Source: Methanospirillum sp. (GTDB taxonomy: Archaea > Halobacteriota > Methanomicrobia > Methanomicrobiales > Methanospirillaceae). Taken from it: a stretch of 64,000 nucleotides of DNA. The notes below the pieces were generated by a model. That model had not been told where the DNA came from. It ran no database searches and saw nothing but the letters and a program-made list of their open reading frames with translations. This document shows, piece by piece, positions 51,475-58,951 of this stretch. Numbering within the stretch: the first letter of the stretch is position 1; each line of letters opens with the position of its first letter. The translations under genes were made by a program, and so were the position numbers. The DNA is taken from positions 38,280 through 102,279 of the forward strand of contig JAAYEG010000040.1 in NCBI GenBank assembly GCA_012728895.1. The letters run 5' to 3'.

Positions 51475-51879
51475 ATGAAGAACGGCCTCCTGACCGACCG
51501 TCAGAAAGAGGTCCTCCGCCACCGGAGACAGGGGTTGACCCAGCAGCAGATCGCCGACATCATCGGGACGTCGAAGGCGAACGTCTGCACGATCGAGAAG
51601 TCCGCGCTCGAGAACGTCCGCAGGGCGCGCGAGACACTCCAGTTCATGTACACGCTCGACGCCCGGTTCCTCTGCACGATCCCGTCCGGCGCCGACCTGC
51701 TCGCCGTGCCGGACATGATCTTCCAGGAGGCGAGCGCGCGGGGTGTGAAGGTCCGGTACGACACGATCGGCCTGATCAACCGCCTCCGCGAGAGCATCCC
51801 GGAGCACGTCCAGGCCCGCTTCGTCAAGGACGACATCCAGGTGTACCTGAACGACGACGGCGAGATCTACTTCGAGTGA
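51475..51879 (+). CDS. tfx: Tfx-family DNA-binding regulator
   Basis: A 134-aa protein. N-terminal helix-turn-helix 'LLTDRQKEVLRHRRQGLTQQ' and 'IADIIGTSKANVCTIEKSAL'; acidic C-terminal domain of ~80 residues. In Methanothermobacter, Tfx binds downstream of the promoter of the molybdenum formylmethanofuran dehydrogenase operon. Here it is divergent from mtd, so it might also control methanogenesis genes (inference). The start ATG 51475 follows TATA spacing and the usual length; 51436 is the longer alternative. Confidence 0.88.
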   Translation: MKNGLLTDRQKEVLRHRRQGLTQQQIADIIGTSKANVCTIEKSALENVRRARETLQFMYTLDARFLCTIPSGADLLAVPDMIFQEASARGVKVRYDTIGLINRLRESIPEHVQARFVKDDIQVYLNDDGEIYFE

Positions 51880-51901
51880 GCGGCCGGCGCGCCGCCGAGA
51901 G

Positions 51902-51973
51902 TGGACCCGACGGGATTCGAACCCGTGGCCTTCGCGTTGCAAACGCGACGATCTACCCCTGATCTACGGGCCC
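51902..51973 (-). tRNA. tRNA-Ala (anticodon TGC)
   Basis: Read on the minus strand: acceptor gggcccg/cgggtcc (one G-T pair), D arm gatcaggggtagatc, anticodon arm tcgcg-tttgcaa-cgcga (TGC) and T arm acggg-ttcgaat-cccgt. Discriminator A, CCA not encoded. Confidence 0.95.
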
Positions 51974-52033
51974 CACGCATCGTTGCTGCGGAGGGAACCT
52001 GCTCTCCCCACGAAGGTGTTCCTGAGGAGGAAG

Positions 52034-52105
52034 TGGACTCGACGGGATTCGAACCCGTGGCCTCTACGTTGCGAACGTAGCGATCTACCCCTGATCTACG
52101 AGCCC
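52034..52105 (-). tRNA. tRNA-Ala (anticodon CGC)
   Basis: Read on the minus strand: acceptor gggctcg/cgagtcc, anticodon arm ctacg-ttcgcaa-cgtag (CGC), and the same D and T arms as the tRNA-Ala(TGC) 60 nt downstream, so the two arose by duplication. Discriminator A, CCA not encoded. Confidence 0.95.
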
Positions 52106-52119
52106 GAAAAACTGGGGGG

Positions 52120-53124
52120 TCAGAGAATGATCTCGATATCTAATTTCTCTGCCAGTTCCTTATATCGGTTCCGGATCGTGACCTCGGTCACGCCCGCGAC
52201 CTCGGCGACCTCGCGCTGCGTCCGCCGCTCCCCGCCCAGGATCGAGGAGATGTAGATGGCCGCCGCTGCGACCCCCGTCGGGCCCCTGCCGCTCGTCAGT
52301 TCGCGTTCCGCCGCCTGCCGCAGGATCTCCACGGCCCGGCTCTGCACCTCCCCCTTCAGGGTGAGGCCCGAGCAGAAGCGCGGGACGTAGTCGATCGGGG
52401 AGGTCGGCAGGAGTTTCAGGCCGAGCTCCCGCGAGATGAAGCGGTAGGTCCGGCCGATCTCTTTCCGGCTGACCCGCGAGACCTCGGCGATCTCGTCCAG
52501 GGTCCGGGGCACGCTGCACTGCCGGCACGCGGCGTAGAGGGCGGCAGCCGCGACGCCCTCGATCGAGCGCCCGCGGATCAGGTTCTTGTCGACCGCGTCG
52601 CGGTAGACCACCGCGGCCGTCTCCCGCACGTTCCGGGGCAGCCCCAGGGCCGAGGCCATCCGGTCGAGCTCGGAGAGCGCGAACGCCAGGTTCCGCTCGG
52701 TCGCGTTCGAGACCCGGATCCTCCGCTGCCATTTCCGGAGCCGGTAGAGCTGCGCCCGGTTCTTTGACGAGATGGCCCGGCCGTAGCTGTCGCGGTTCCG
52801 CCAGTCGATCATCGTCGAGAGGCCCTTGTCGTGGATCGTGAAGGTCATCGGTGCGCCGACGCGCGACCGCTTCATCCGCTGGTCGTGGTCGAATGCCCGC
52901 CACTCGGGGCCGCGGTCGATGAAGTCGTCATCGATGACGAGGCCACAGCTCTGGCAGACCAGCTCGGCGCGCTCGTAGTCATGGACCAGCTGCCGGCTCT
53001 TGCATTCCGGGCAGACCGTCTCGGTGTGCTCTTCCGCCTTCCGCTCGCGCTCGACCACGCGCGTCCGGTTGCGTAACGCCTCACGCTGGTTCTGTAATAT
53101 TCGAAGTTTCTCCATCTCCTGCAT
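52120..53124 (-). CDS. tfb: transcription initiation factor IIB
   Basis: A 334-aa general transcription factor. Zinc ribbon '[20 protein letters not shown]' continuing 'QSCG' (residues ~38-61), B-reader '[10 protein letters not shown]', and two cyclin folds with '[18 protein letters not shown]' and '[20 protein letters not shown]'. It bridges TBP-DNA and RNA polymerase. gar1 lies 24 nt upstream and tRNA-Ala genes just downstream. Confidence 0.97.
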   Translation of the reverse strand: MQEMEKLRILQNQREALRNRTRVVERERKAEEHTETVCPECKSRQLVHDYERAELVCQSCGLVIDDDFIDRGPEWRAFDHDQRMKRSRVGAPMTFTIHDKGLSTMIDWRNRDSYGRAISSKNRAQLYRLRKWQRRIRVSNATERNLAFALSELDRMASALGLPRNVRETAAVVYRDAVDKNLIRGRSIEGVAAAALYAACRQCSVPRTLDEIAEVSRVSRKEIGRTYRFISRELGLKLLPTSPIDYVPRFCSGLTLKGEVQSRAVEILRQAAERELTSGRGPTGVAAAAIYISSILGGERRTQREVAEVAGVTEVTIRNRYKELAEKLDIEIIL

Positions 53125-53148
53125 GTGTATCTGACACCTGTGGCCCTA

Positions 53149-53373
53149 TCACCTACTGAATATCTTCTCGCCGACCTGTGGCTCGCACCGGTCGGCGCAC
53201 AGGACCGCGGCGTACGGCCTCTTGACGTTTCCGAAGAGGTCTACGACCCGGCCCACGGGGCGGTGGCGGCGATCGACGACCGTGGCAGAGAGGGGAGGGA
53301 GCTGTGACGCGTCCACCGCGACGACCAGCATGCGCCGCCCGCAGACATGCACGATACGACCGACTGTCTTCAT
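53149..53373 (-). CDS. gar1: H/ACA RNP protein Gar1
   Basis: A 74-aa protein: 'KTVGRIVHVCGRRMLVVAVD', 'LSATVVDRRHRPVGRVVDLF' and 'GNVKRPYAAVL' follow the small Gar1 beta-barrel. It is a component of pseudouridylation complexes with Cbf5 and Nop10. The gar1-tfb order is widely conserved in euryarchaea. TATA-like aattatatatg lies upstream (53412-53422). Confidence 0.93.
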   Translation of the reverse strand: MKTVGRIVHVCGRRMLVVAVDASQLPPLSATVVDRRHRPVGRVVDLFGNVKRPYAAVLCADRCEPQVGEKIFSR

Positions 53374-53411
53374 CGCTTTCGTTCCGGCTTTGCAGAGAAT
53401 AACCGCCGCAA

Positions 53412-53422
53412 CATATATAATT
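53412..53422 (-). promoter_or_regulatory. TATA-like box for gar1-tfb
   Basis: The minus strand reads attatatatgt, a strong TATA match ~40-48 nt before the gar1 ATG. Confidence 0.6.
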
Positions 53423-53464
53423 CGTCGAAGGACCTATAAAAAGATTGTGAATATATTGATAAGA

Positions 53465-54112
53465 TCAGCGCGATCTGAGCCATTCTGCGATATTTAAATC
53501 AAGGACCTCGCGACAGGCGCGCGCGTCCAGTCCCGCGCCGCGGGCGACCACCACGCGGTCGGCGGCCGTCATCAGGTCGTGGGGGGCGTGGGCGTCCGAG
53601 TTCACGACGAGCTGGCAGCCCGTCTCGAGCGCCGTCCGGGCCACGTGGCCGTTCGCGCGGTTGTGACCGCCCCGCGACGTCAGCTCGAGCGCGATCCCCC
53701 GGTCCGCCGCGGCCCGCGCGTCCTCCCGCGCGATCAGGCCCGGGTGGGCGAGGACGTCGACGTGGTCCGAGGTGCAGGCGGCCCGGTTCGTGCCGGGCGC
53801 GACCGGCTCGACCGGCGTCTCGCCGTGGACCACCACGATCACGGCCCCCTCCTGCTTCGCCCGCCGCGCGAGCGGGCCGATCTCCGCCGGGGGCACGTGG
53901 GTCAGCTCGACCGCGGGATAGAACGAGACCCCGTAGAGCGCGGCGGACGCGGCCACCTCCTCGCCGGCCTCGAGCACGAGCGGGCGGGTGGACGTGTCGA
54001 CGTGGTCCGCGATCGCGACGTCGCCGTACCCGAGCACCGCCATCCTTCTGAGGAGCTCGAGCGGCAGGAGTTCGCCGTCCGACCGGAGGGTGTGCGTGTG
54101 CAGGTCGTACAT
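53465..54112 (-). CDS. PHP-domain phosphoesterase (histidinol-phosphatase-like)
   Basis: A 215-aa protein. Metal motifs 'DLHTHTLRSDG', 'IADHVDTSTRP', 'VVHGETPVEP', 'VLAHPGLI' and 'VVNSDAHAPHDLM' are the PHP set. The family includes histidinol phosphatase and other phosphoesterases; the exact substrate is unsure. It follows srp19 by 1 nt, so the two are co-transcribed. Confidence 0.88.
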   Translation of the reverse strand: MYDLHTHTLRSDGELLPLELLRRMAVLGYGDVAIADHVDTSTRPLVLEAGEEVAASAALYGVSFYPAVELTHVPPAEIGPLARRAKQEGAVIVVVHGETPVEPVAPGTNRAACTSDHVDVLAHPGLIAREDARAAADRGIALELTSRGGHNRANGHVARTALETGCQLVVNSDAHAPHDLMTAADRVVVARGAGLDARACREVLDLNIAEWLRSR

Positions 54113-54113
54113 G

Positions 54114-54386
54114 CTACTCCTTCGGCTCGAGCGCGCCGGCCACCCGGCGGAGGAGCGCCTCCTTCGACTCGTTCCAGGCGACCACGGCCCGCCCCTCCCG
54201 CCGCTGCCAGTGGGCCGGGTGGGACGCCGCCTCGACCCTGAAACGGAGCCCGGCCCGCCTGAGGGCCCGCTCGAGGTCCTTCATGGTGACCCCCTGCCGG
54301 GCGAGTCCCAGCGGCACCCGCCGTCCCTGGCTACGTTCGAGGGCTCCGTTGAAGTAGCACGGGTAGAGGACCCGTTCCTTCTGCAT
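54114..54386 (-). CDS. srp19: signal recognition particle 19-kDa protein SRP19
   Basis: A 90-aa protein. 'ERVLYPCYFNGALERSQGRR' continuing 'VPLGLA' is the SRP19 signature; the C-terminal half fits the rest of the fold. It binds 7S RNA and helps SRP54 loading. Divergent from hypB across a 54-nt spacer with the TATA-like element ctataaac. Confidence 0.93.
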   Translation of the reverse strand: MQKERVLYPCYFNGALERSQGRRVPLGLARQGVTMKDLERALRRAGLRFRVEAASHPAHWQRREGRAVVAWNESKEALLRRVAGALEPKE

Positions 54387-54409
54387 CGGATCAGGGTCGG
54401 CAGGTGAAC

Positions 54410-54417
54410 CTATAAAC
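54410..54417 (+). promoter_or_regulatory. TATA-like box for hypB
   Basis: The sequence ctataaac is 24-31 nt before the GTG at 54441, suggesting a leaderless mRNA. Confidence 0.5.
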
Positions 54418-54440
54418 AGTGCGCACGGCCACTAATCCTC

Positions 54441-55088
54441 GTGCACCTTGTCGATGTCAGAATAGAGAAGGACCTCTACGAGGCGAACGACGCCCTCGCC
54501 GCAGAGAACGCGGACCGTCTCAGGGCCCACGGCGTGCTCGGGATCGACCTGCTCGGCGCGATCGGGTCGGGCAAGACCGCGCTGATCGAGCGGCTCGCCC
54601 CCCTCCTGGTCGAACGCGGCCTGCGGGCGGGCGCGATCGCCGGGGACGTCTACGGCGACGACGACTACCGGCGTATCGCGGCTCTCGGGATACCGGCAGT
54701 GAACGTGAACACCGGGAAGGAGTGCCACCTGGACGCGCACCTCGTCGACCACGGGCTCGACGACCTGCCCCTCGACGAGATCGACGTGCTCTTCATCGAG
54801 AACGTCGGGAACATGGTCTGCCCGACCGACTTCGCGCTGGGTGCCGCCCGGCGGATGGTCGTGGTCTCGTCGACCGAGGGCGACGACGTCGTCAACAAGC
54901 ACCCGATGATCTTCCGGTCCAGCTCGATCGGGGTGATAAACAAGGTCGACCTGGCCGACCTGGTCGGGGCGGACCTGGACCGGATGGAGCGGGACATGCG
55001 GCGGTACAACCCGGAGATCCGGGTCTTCCGGACGAACCTGAAGACCGGCGAGGGGGTCGGCCCGCTCCTGGACGCGGTGCTCGGCTGA
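54441..55088 (+). CDS. hypB: hydrogenase nickel-incorporation GTPase HypB
   Basis: A 215-aa G3E GTPase: P-loop 'GAIGSGKTALIE', 'GKECHLDAHLVDHGL' (metal-site CHL), 'IENVGNMVCPTDF' and 'NKVDLADL'. It inserts Ni into [NiFe] hydrogenase precursors. The His-rich N-terminal extension of many bacterial HypB proteins is absent, as in other methanogens. Start codon GTG. No other hyp genes are adjacent. Confidence 0.95.
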   Translation: MHLVDVRIEKDLYEANDALAAENADRLRAHGVLGIDLLGAIGSGKTALIERLAPLLVERGLRAGAIAGDVYGDDDYRRIAALGIPAVNVNTGKECHLDAHLVDHGLDDLPLDEIDVLFIENVGNMVCPTDFALGAARRMVVVSSTEGDDVVNKHPMIFRSSSIGVINKVDLADLVGADLDRMERDMRRYNPEIRVFRTNLKTGEGVGPLLDAVLG

Positions 55089-55162
55089 TCACAGGGGTTA
55101 AATAACGTCGAGAGAGACATTTACAGCACTTCTGATTCTCGATACGAATCGGGTGATACCAC

Positions 55163-55540
55163 ATGCTCTGGCAAGGAAGATCCATCAGGAAGGTGACCGG
55201 CGGTCGATACGCGCCCCTCCGCGGGAAGCGCCGGACGGAGATCGGGCGGGCGCCCGCAGAGACGCACATCGGGGAGGACCGCCTGCGCGCGGTCCGGACG
55301 TGCGGCGGAAACGTGAAGATCCGGGCGCTCCGCGCGACCACCGCGAACGTGGCGGACCGCGCCTCCGGCGCGGTGAGGCGGGTGGCCATCGAGACCGTCG
55401 AGCAGAACACGGCGAACCCGAACTACGTCCGGCGGAACCTGCTCACGAAGGGCGCCATCATCCGGACCGAGCTCGGTCCGGCCCGGATCGTCAGCCGTCC
55501 GGGCCAGGACGGCGCGATCAACGCGGTCCTGATCGAGTAA
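55163..55540 (+). CDS. rps8e: 30S ribosomal protein S8e
   Basis: A 125-aa protein: 'MLWQGRSIRKVTGGRYAPLR', 'KVRA'-like basic core and 'RRNLLTKGAIIRTELGPARI' are S8e motifs. Promoter ggttaaataac (~55096) and a gggtgat ribosome binding site precede the ATG; a T-run follows the stop. Confidence 0.96.
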   Translation: MLWQGRSIRKVTGGRYAPLRGKRRTEIGRAPAETHIGEDRLRAVRTCGGNVKIRALRATTANVADRASGAVRRVAIETVEQNTANPNYVRRNLLTKGAIIRTELGPARIVSRPGQDGAINAVLIE

Positions 55541-55600
55541 TACGATACTCCCTTTTTATGTAGGAGCGCCTCTCATGCTCAGGGGACGAGGTCGGCCTGC

Positions 55601-56062
55601 ATGAGCCTGGAGGTCACGATAGCGGCTCCGTTCCGGCACCTGCACAAGGACCAGCTCCAGCGGAGCGAGTTCGTATATTACCTCGCCATCGACCGGATGT
55701 GGATGAGCCGTGACCAGGCCGGGATCCTGATCGACCGGGCGGTCGAGCAGGGGCTCGTCGAGCTGAGGGGCGGGCTGCTCGTGCCCCTGTTCCCGATCGG
55801 CGACGTAACGGTCCCGCTCGGGTACCGGCCCGGGGACGAGGACCTCGCCGCCCCCGATCCCGAGAGGGAGCTGCTCGGTCGGATCGCGTCGGCGACCGGG
55901 CGCGAGGAGCGCGAGGTGGCGGCCGAGGCGAACCTGCTGATCGCCGGGGGCTTCGACGGCCAGCTCAGGTTCCAGGCCGCGCTCGTCCTGATCGCGAGCC
56001 GTCACGGGGTGCCGTTCCAGGACCTGCTCTCTCCGCTCCGGGAAGGAATGCTCTCGGAATGA
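55601..56062 (+). CDS. DUF2240 family protein
   Basis: A 153-aa protein. 'SLEVTIAAPFRHLHKDQLQR', 'YYLAIDRMWMSRDQAGILID', 'GLVELRGGLLVPLF' match the archaeal DUF2240 family, which is predicted to contain winged-helix-like parts; its function is unknown. It is downstream of rps8e and convergent with rps6e, where it is often found in euryarchaea. Confidence 0.82.
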   Translation: MSLEVTIAAPFRHLHKDQLQRSEFVYYLAIDRMWMSRDQAGILIDRAVEQGLVELRGGLLVPLFPIGDVTVPLGYRPGDEDLAAPDPERELLGRIASATGREEREVAAEANLLIAGGFDGQLRFQAALVLIASRHGVPFQDLLSPLREGMLSE

Positions 56063-56090
56063 CCAGGCTCTTAAAAAAGGTGGGGGGAGA

Positions 56091-56483
56091 TCACTCGGTT
56101 GCCGGCGGGGCCAGCAACTCGTCGAGCTGCTTCTCGCCGTACTGGGTGACCTTGGCGTTGATCTGCACGAAGTCCTGTGTGATCTCGCTGCCCCGGACCG
56201 CCTTTCTCGCCCGCTGCCCGTCGCAGACCGGCCTGAACCCGACGCCGCCCGCGAGCAGGAGGCGCCGGCGCCCGGCGCCCGGGAGTTCCCTGCGCGCCGG
56301 CGTTCCGTTCCGGTCGGACGCGCCTGTGATCTTAACCCGGTACCCCGGCAGACCGAGCGGAGTCGCGTCGAGATCGCCGCCGACCCGCTGTCCGATGAAG
56401 GCTCCGGCCGCCCCTCCGCTTGCGGTCATCTTGAAGGAACGACCGGTCTTCGGGTCCGAGAGCACGACTTTGAAATCGACCAT
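56091..56483 (-). CDS. rps6e: 30S ribosomal protein S6e
   Basis: A 130-aa protein. 'VDFKVVLSDPKTGRSFKMTA', 'FIGQRVGGDLDATPLGLPGY' and 'ITGASDRNGTPARRELPGAG' are S6e motifs. It precedes infB (upstream order srp6e then aIF-5B on this strand) by 64 nt in genome order, matching the conserved rps6e-infB neighbourhood of euryarchaea. Confidence 0.96.
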   Translation of the reverse strand: MVDFKVVLSDPKTGRSFKMTASGGAAGAFIGQRVGGDLDATPLGLPGYRVKITGASDRNGTPARRELPGAGRRRLLLAGGVGFRPVCDGQRARKAVRGSEITQDFVQINAKVTQYGEKQLDELLAPPATE

Positions 56484-56547
56484 TATCCATTCTCCAATAA
56501 GGCGAAGTACCCATAAAGGTGGGGCGCAGGTCTCTTAAAGATGCGGT

Positions 56548-58323
56548 TCACTTGCCCCAGAACGGGTCGCCCCGCCGCCGCATCGCCGTGTACTCCTCGA
56601 GCACCTCCCGCGCCGTCGCCGAGATGTGGGGGAGCATCTCCCGCTCAAGAACCTTGACGTGTCGCTCGGGCAGGTCGACATAGACCTCGTCCTCGACGTC
56701 GAGCTGCCGCCCCACGGTGGCCCCCTCGATCGCGATCGCCACCTCGGCCCCGGCCTCGACCTCGTGGACGTACTGCCCGGAGGACTGGATTGTCTTGAGG
56801 TGCCCCACCTTCCGGCCGTCGGTCCGGAGCAGGCCGACGTCCGTTCGGAGTGTCCCGCCGAGGACCCGGACCCCGACGACTGCCGGGTTCGACTGCCGGA
56901 AGACGCACCCCGGCAGGACCCGGAGTTTTGCGGGCAGGATGATCCTCTCGAAGCGCTGCTGCTCCATCCGCTGCTGCTCGGCGTCCCGCCACTCGACGAA
57001 CTCATCGATCAGCTGGTAGATCACCTTTGCCTGGAAGATCCGGGGGAGGTCCGGTCCCCCGTCGCGGACGATCGCCTGGACGTCGGGGAGCAGGGGGGCG
57101 TTGAAGGCGAGCACGGCCCGGTAGAGGGGGGCCTTGATCGTCTGGGCCTCGACCAGGTCGTGCCGGCTGACCGGCCCGACGGCGGCCCGCATCACCCCGA
57201 TCTCCCTCGCCTCGAGCTCTTTCGAGAGCGCCTCGAGCGCGCCGATCGTGTCGGCCTTGATCACGAGCCCCTCGTCGGAGAGGGTGACGTTGATCTTCGA
57301 GACCTCCTCCAGGATCTCCCGCTCGATCGCGTCCCGGTCGCCATGAACGACCCGGAGCGGCGACCCCGCGATCACCCGCTCGAGCCCGGGGGCCGCCACC
57401 TTGACCCCCGAGGCCGCGACCACCGAGCGGACACGGTCGAACCGGTCCTCGGTCAGGATCTCTTTCATCGGCCTCGGCTTGAGGAGCGACTTGACCTTGG
57501 ACTGGACGACGCCGTCGTCGGTCGCGAGCATCACCTGGTCCCCGACCCTGAGGGTCCCGTCGAACAGGATCACGTCGAGGGTCATCCCGAGCCCGCGCTC
57601 CTCCTTCACCTCGAGCACGGTGCCCTGGCCCGGCCCCAGGACCCGGACCGAGAGGGCGTCCCCCATGTAGCGCTGGGCGAGCCCGACCATCACGAGGAGA
57701 AGGTCCGCGATCCCCTCTCCCGTGTGGGCCGAGAGGGGGACGATCGCGATCGTCCTGGCGAAGTCCGAGACCCGGTCGAACCGCTCCGAGTTGAACCCGA
57801 TCTCGGAGAGCTTCCCGACGATCTCGTAGTGCCGGGTCTCCAGGAATTCGGTGACTCGCTCGTTCTGTTTTGCGAACGAGGTCAGGAACGGGGCGTCGGG
57901 GGTGGCGCGCCAGCCGTGGACCCGGTCGAGCTTGGTCAGGGCCACGACGAAGGGTGTCCGGCAGTTCCTCAGGATGGAGATCGCCTCCAGGGTCTGCGGC
58001 TGGAAGCCCTCGTTGACGTCGATCACGACGATCGCCATGTCGGCCAGCGCCCCTCCCCGGGCGCGGAGGGTCGTGAACGCGTGGTGCCCCGGCGTATCGA
58101 TGAAGAGGAGGCCCGGCACCTGGACGGCGACGTTCTGCATCCCTGCCGACATCCCGCGGATGGCTTCGATCGGGACGAGGGTCGCGGCGATGTGCTGGGT
58201 GATCGCGCCGGCCTCGCCCGAGACGACCGACGAGCCGCGGATCCGGTCGAGCAACGAGGTCTTGCCGTGGTCCACGTGCCCGAGAACGCAGACGATTGGT
58301 GTCCGTATGCCGCCCTGTGCCAA
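56548..58323 (-). CDS. infB: translation initiation factor aIF-5B
   Basis: A 591-aa GTPase: G1 '[16 protein letters not shown]', G3 '[17 protein letters not shown]', G4 '[11 protein letters not shown]', then domains II, III and IV ('[20 protein letters not shown]', '[18 protein letters not shown]'). It promotes ribosomal subunit joining with Met-tRNAi. The length is normal for an intein-free archaeal eIF5B. The G4 motif has TKLD in place of NKLD, a common archaeal variant. Confidence 0.97.
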   Translation of the reverse strand: MAQGGIRTPIVCVLGHVDHGKTSLLDRIRGSSVVSGEAGAITQHIAATLVPIEAIRGMSAGMQNVAVQVPGLLFIDTPGHHAFTTLRARGGALADMAIVVIDVNEGFQPQTLEAISILRNCRTPFVVALTKLDRVHGWRATPDAPFLTSFAKQNERVTEFLETRHYEIVGKLSEIGFNSERFDRVSDFARTIAIVPLSAHTGEGIADLLLVMVGLAQRYMGDALSVRVLGPGQGTVLEVKEERGLGMTLDVILFDGTLRVGDQVMLATDDGVVQSKVKSLLKPRPMKEILTEDRFDRVRSVVAASGVKVAAPGLERVIAGSPLRVVHGDRDAIEREILEEVSKINVTLSDEGLVIKADTIGALEALSKELEAREIGVMRAAVGPVSRHDLVEAQTIKAPLYRAVLAFNAPLLPDVQAIVRDGGPDLPRIFQAKVIYQLIDEFVEWRDAEQQRMEQQRFERIILPAKLRVLPGCVFRQSNPAVVGVRVLGGTLRTDVGLLRTDGRKVGHLKTIQSSGQYVHEVEAGAEVAIAIEGATVGRQLDVEDEVYVDLPERHVKVLEREMLPHISATAREVLEEYTAMRRRGDPFWGK

Positions 58324-58435
58324 CGTCTTCGCCTCCGTATCGGGGGCCTGCTGGGTGAAAAAACCCCGCCCCGGCCTGTAGTCATTCTCACCGGATCCCT
58401 ATTAATCCTCGTGCCGGGGCGGGCCCGGTGACATA

Positions 58436-58447
58436 TCTTTAATAATT
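58436..58447 (+). promoter_or_regulatory. TATA-like box for tRNA-His
   Basis: The sequence tctttaataatt is ~28-39 nt before the tRNA 5' end. Confidence 0.5.
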
Positions 58448-58474
58448 CCCGGTCCCAATTTTCAGGGCACATCT

Positions 58475-58547
58475 GCCAGGGTGGGGTAGCTGGTCATCCT
58501 AGGGGACTGTGGATCCCCCGACCCGGGTTCGAGTCTCGGCCCTGGCC
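58475..58547 (+). tRNA. tRNA-His (anticodon GTG)
   Basis: Acceptor gccaggg/ccctggc, anticodon arm gggga-ctgtgga-tcccc (GTG at 34-36), T arm acccg-ggttcgag-... closing before ccctggc, discriminator C. The G-1 base is not encoded (preceding base is T), so it would be added after transcription or the first base counted differently. Confidence 0.92.
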
Positions 58548-58581
58548 TAATTACACAAGGTTTGAATCTCTGTCGTTTCTC

Positions 58582-58606
58582 GCACCGTTTCTAAAAAGAA
58601 CGGTGC
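58582..58606. terminator. 8-bp hairpin downstream of tRNA-His
   Basis: Arms gcaccgtt and aacggtgc are perfectly complementary around a 9-nt A-rich loop, followed by tttctcttcc. It may be a terminator-like hairpin or an island-boundary element. Confidence 0.4.
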
Positions 58607-58916
58607 TTTCTCTTCCGATGGTATGTGCGCGCCATCGAATAATACTTTCGACCGATTATCGCGGGTCCCCACCCCGTGATCCCTGCCGTGGCGCGGGCGT
58701 TGCTTGATCCTTATCCTATGGCTGAAAAGGCCGGAGAAACGCAGGAGAACGGCCATAAAAACGCTTCCGCTCTCAGCCTCATCGTCCATGAACACTTACT
58801 CTAACGATCCCTCGGAGAAACGGCCAGCTGATCAGTTCCCGTGGCAGCCGTTGCGCAAAGTCGACAGAATTGCCGTGGATGCAACGGCGATCAAGTCAGA
58901 ACCTTTTTCGATCCTC
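58607..58916. other. spacer between tRNA-His and the restriction-modification locus
   Basis: About 310 nt with only shadow ORFs. No integrase gene and no clear repeat of the tRNA 3' end is seen. It is less GC-rich than the core genes on its left. Confidence 0.4.
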
Positions 58917-58925
58917 ACTATAAGG
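58917..58925 (+). promoter_or_regulatory. TATA-like box for hsdR
   Basis: The sequence actataagg lies 27-35 nt before the ATG at 58952, which supports that start over the track's 58841. Confidence 0.5.
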
Positions 58926-58951
58926 TTTACAGTGTCAACGTGTCGTCCTTT

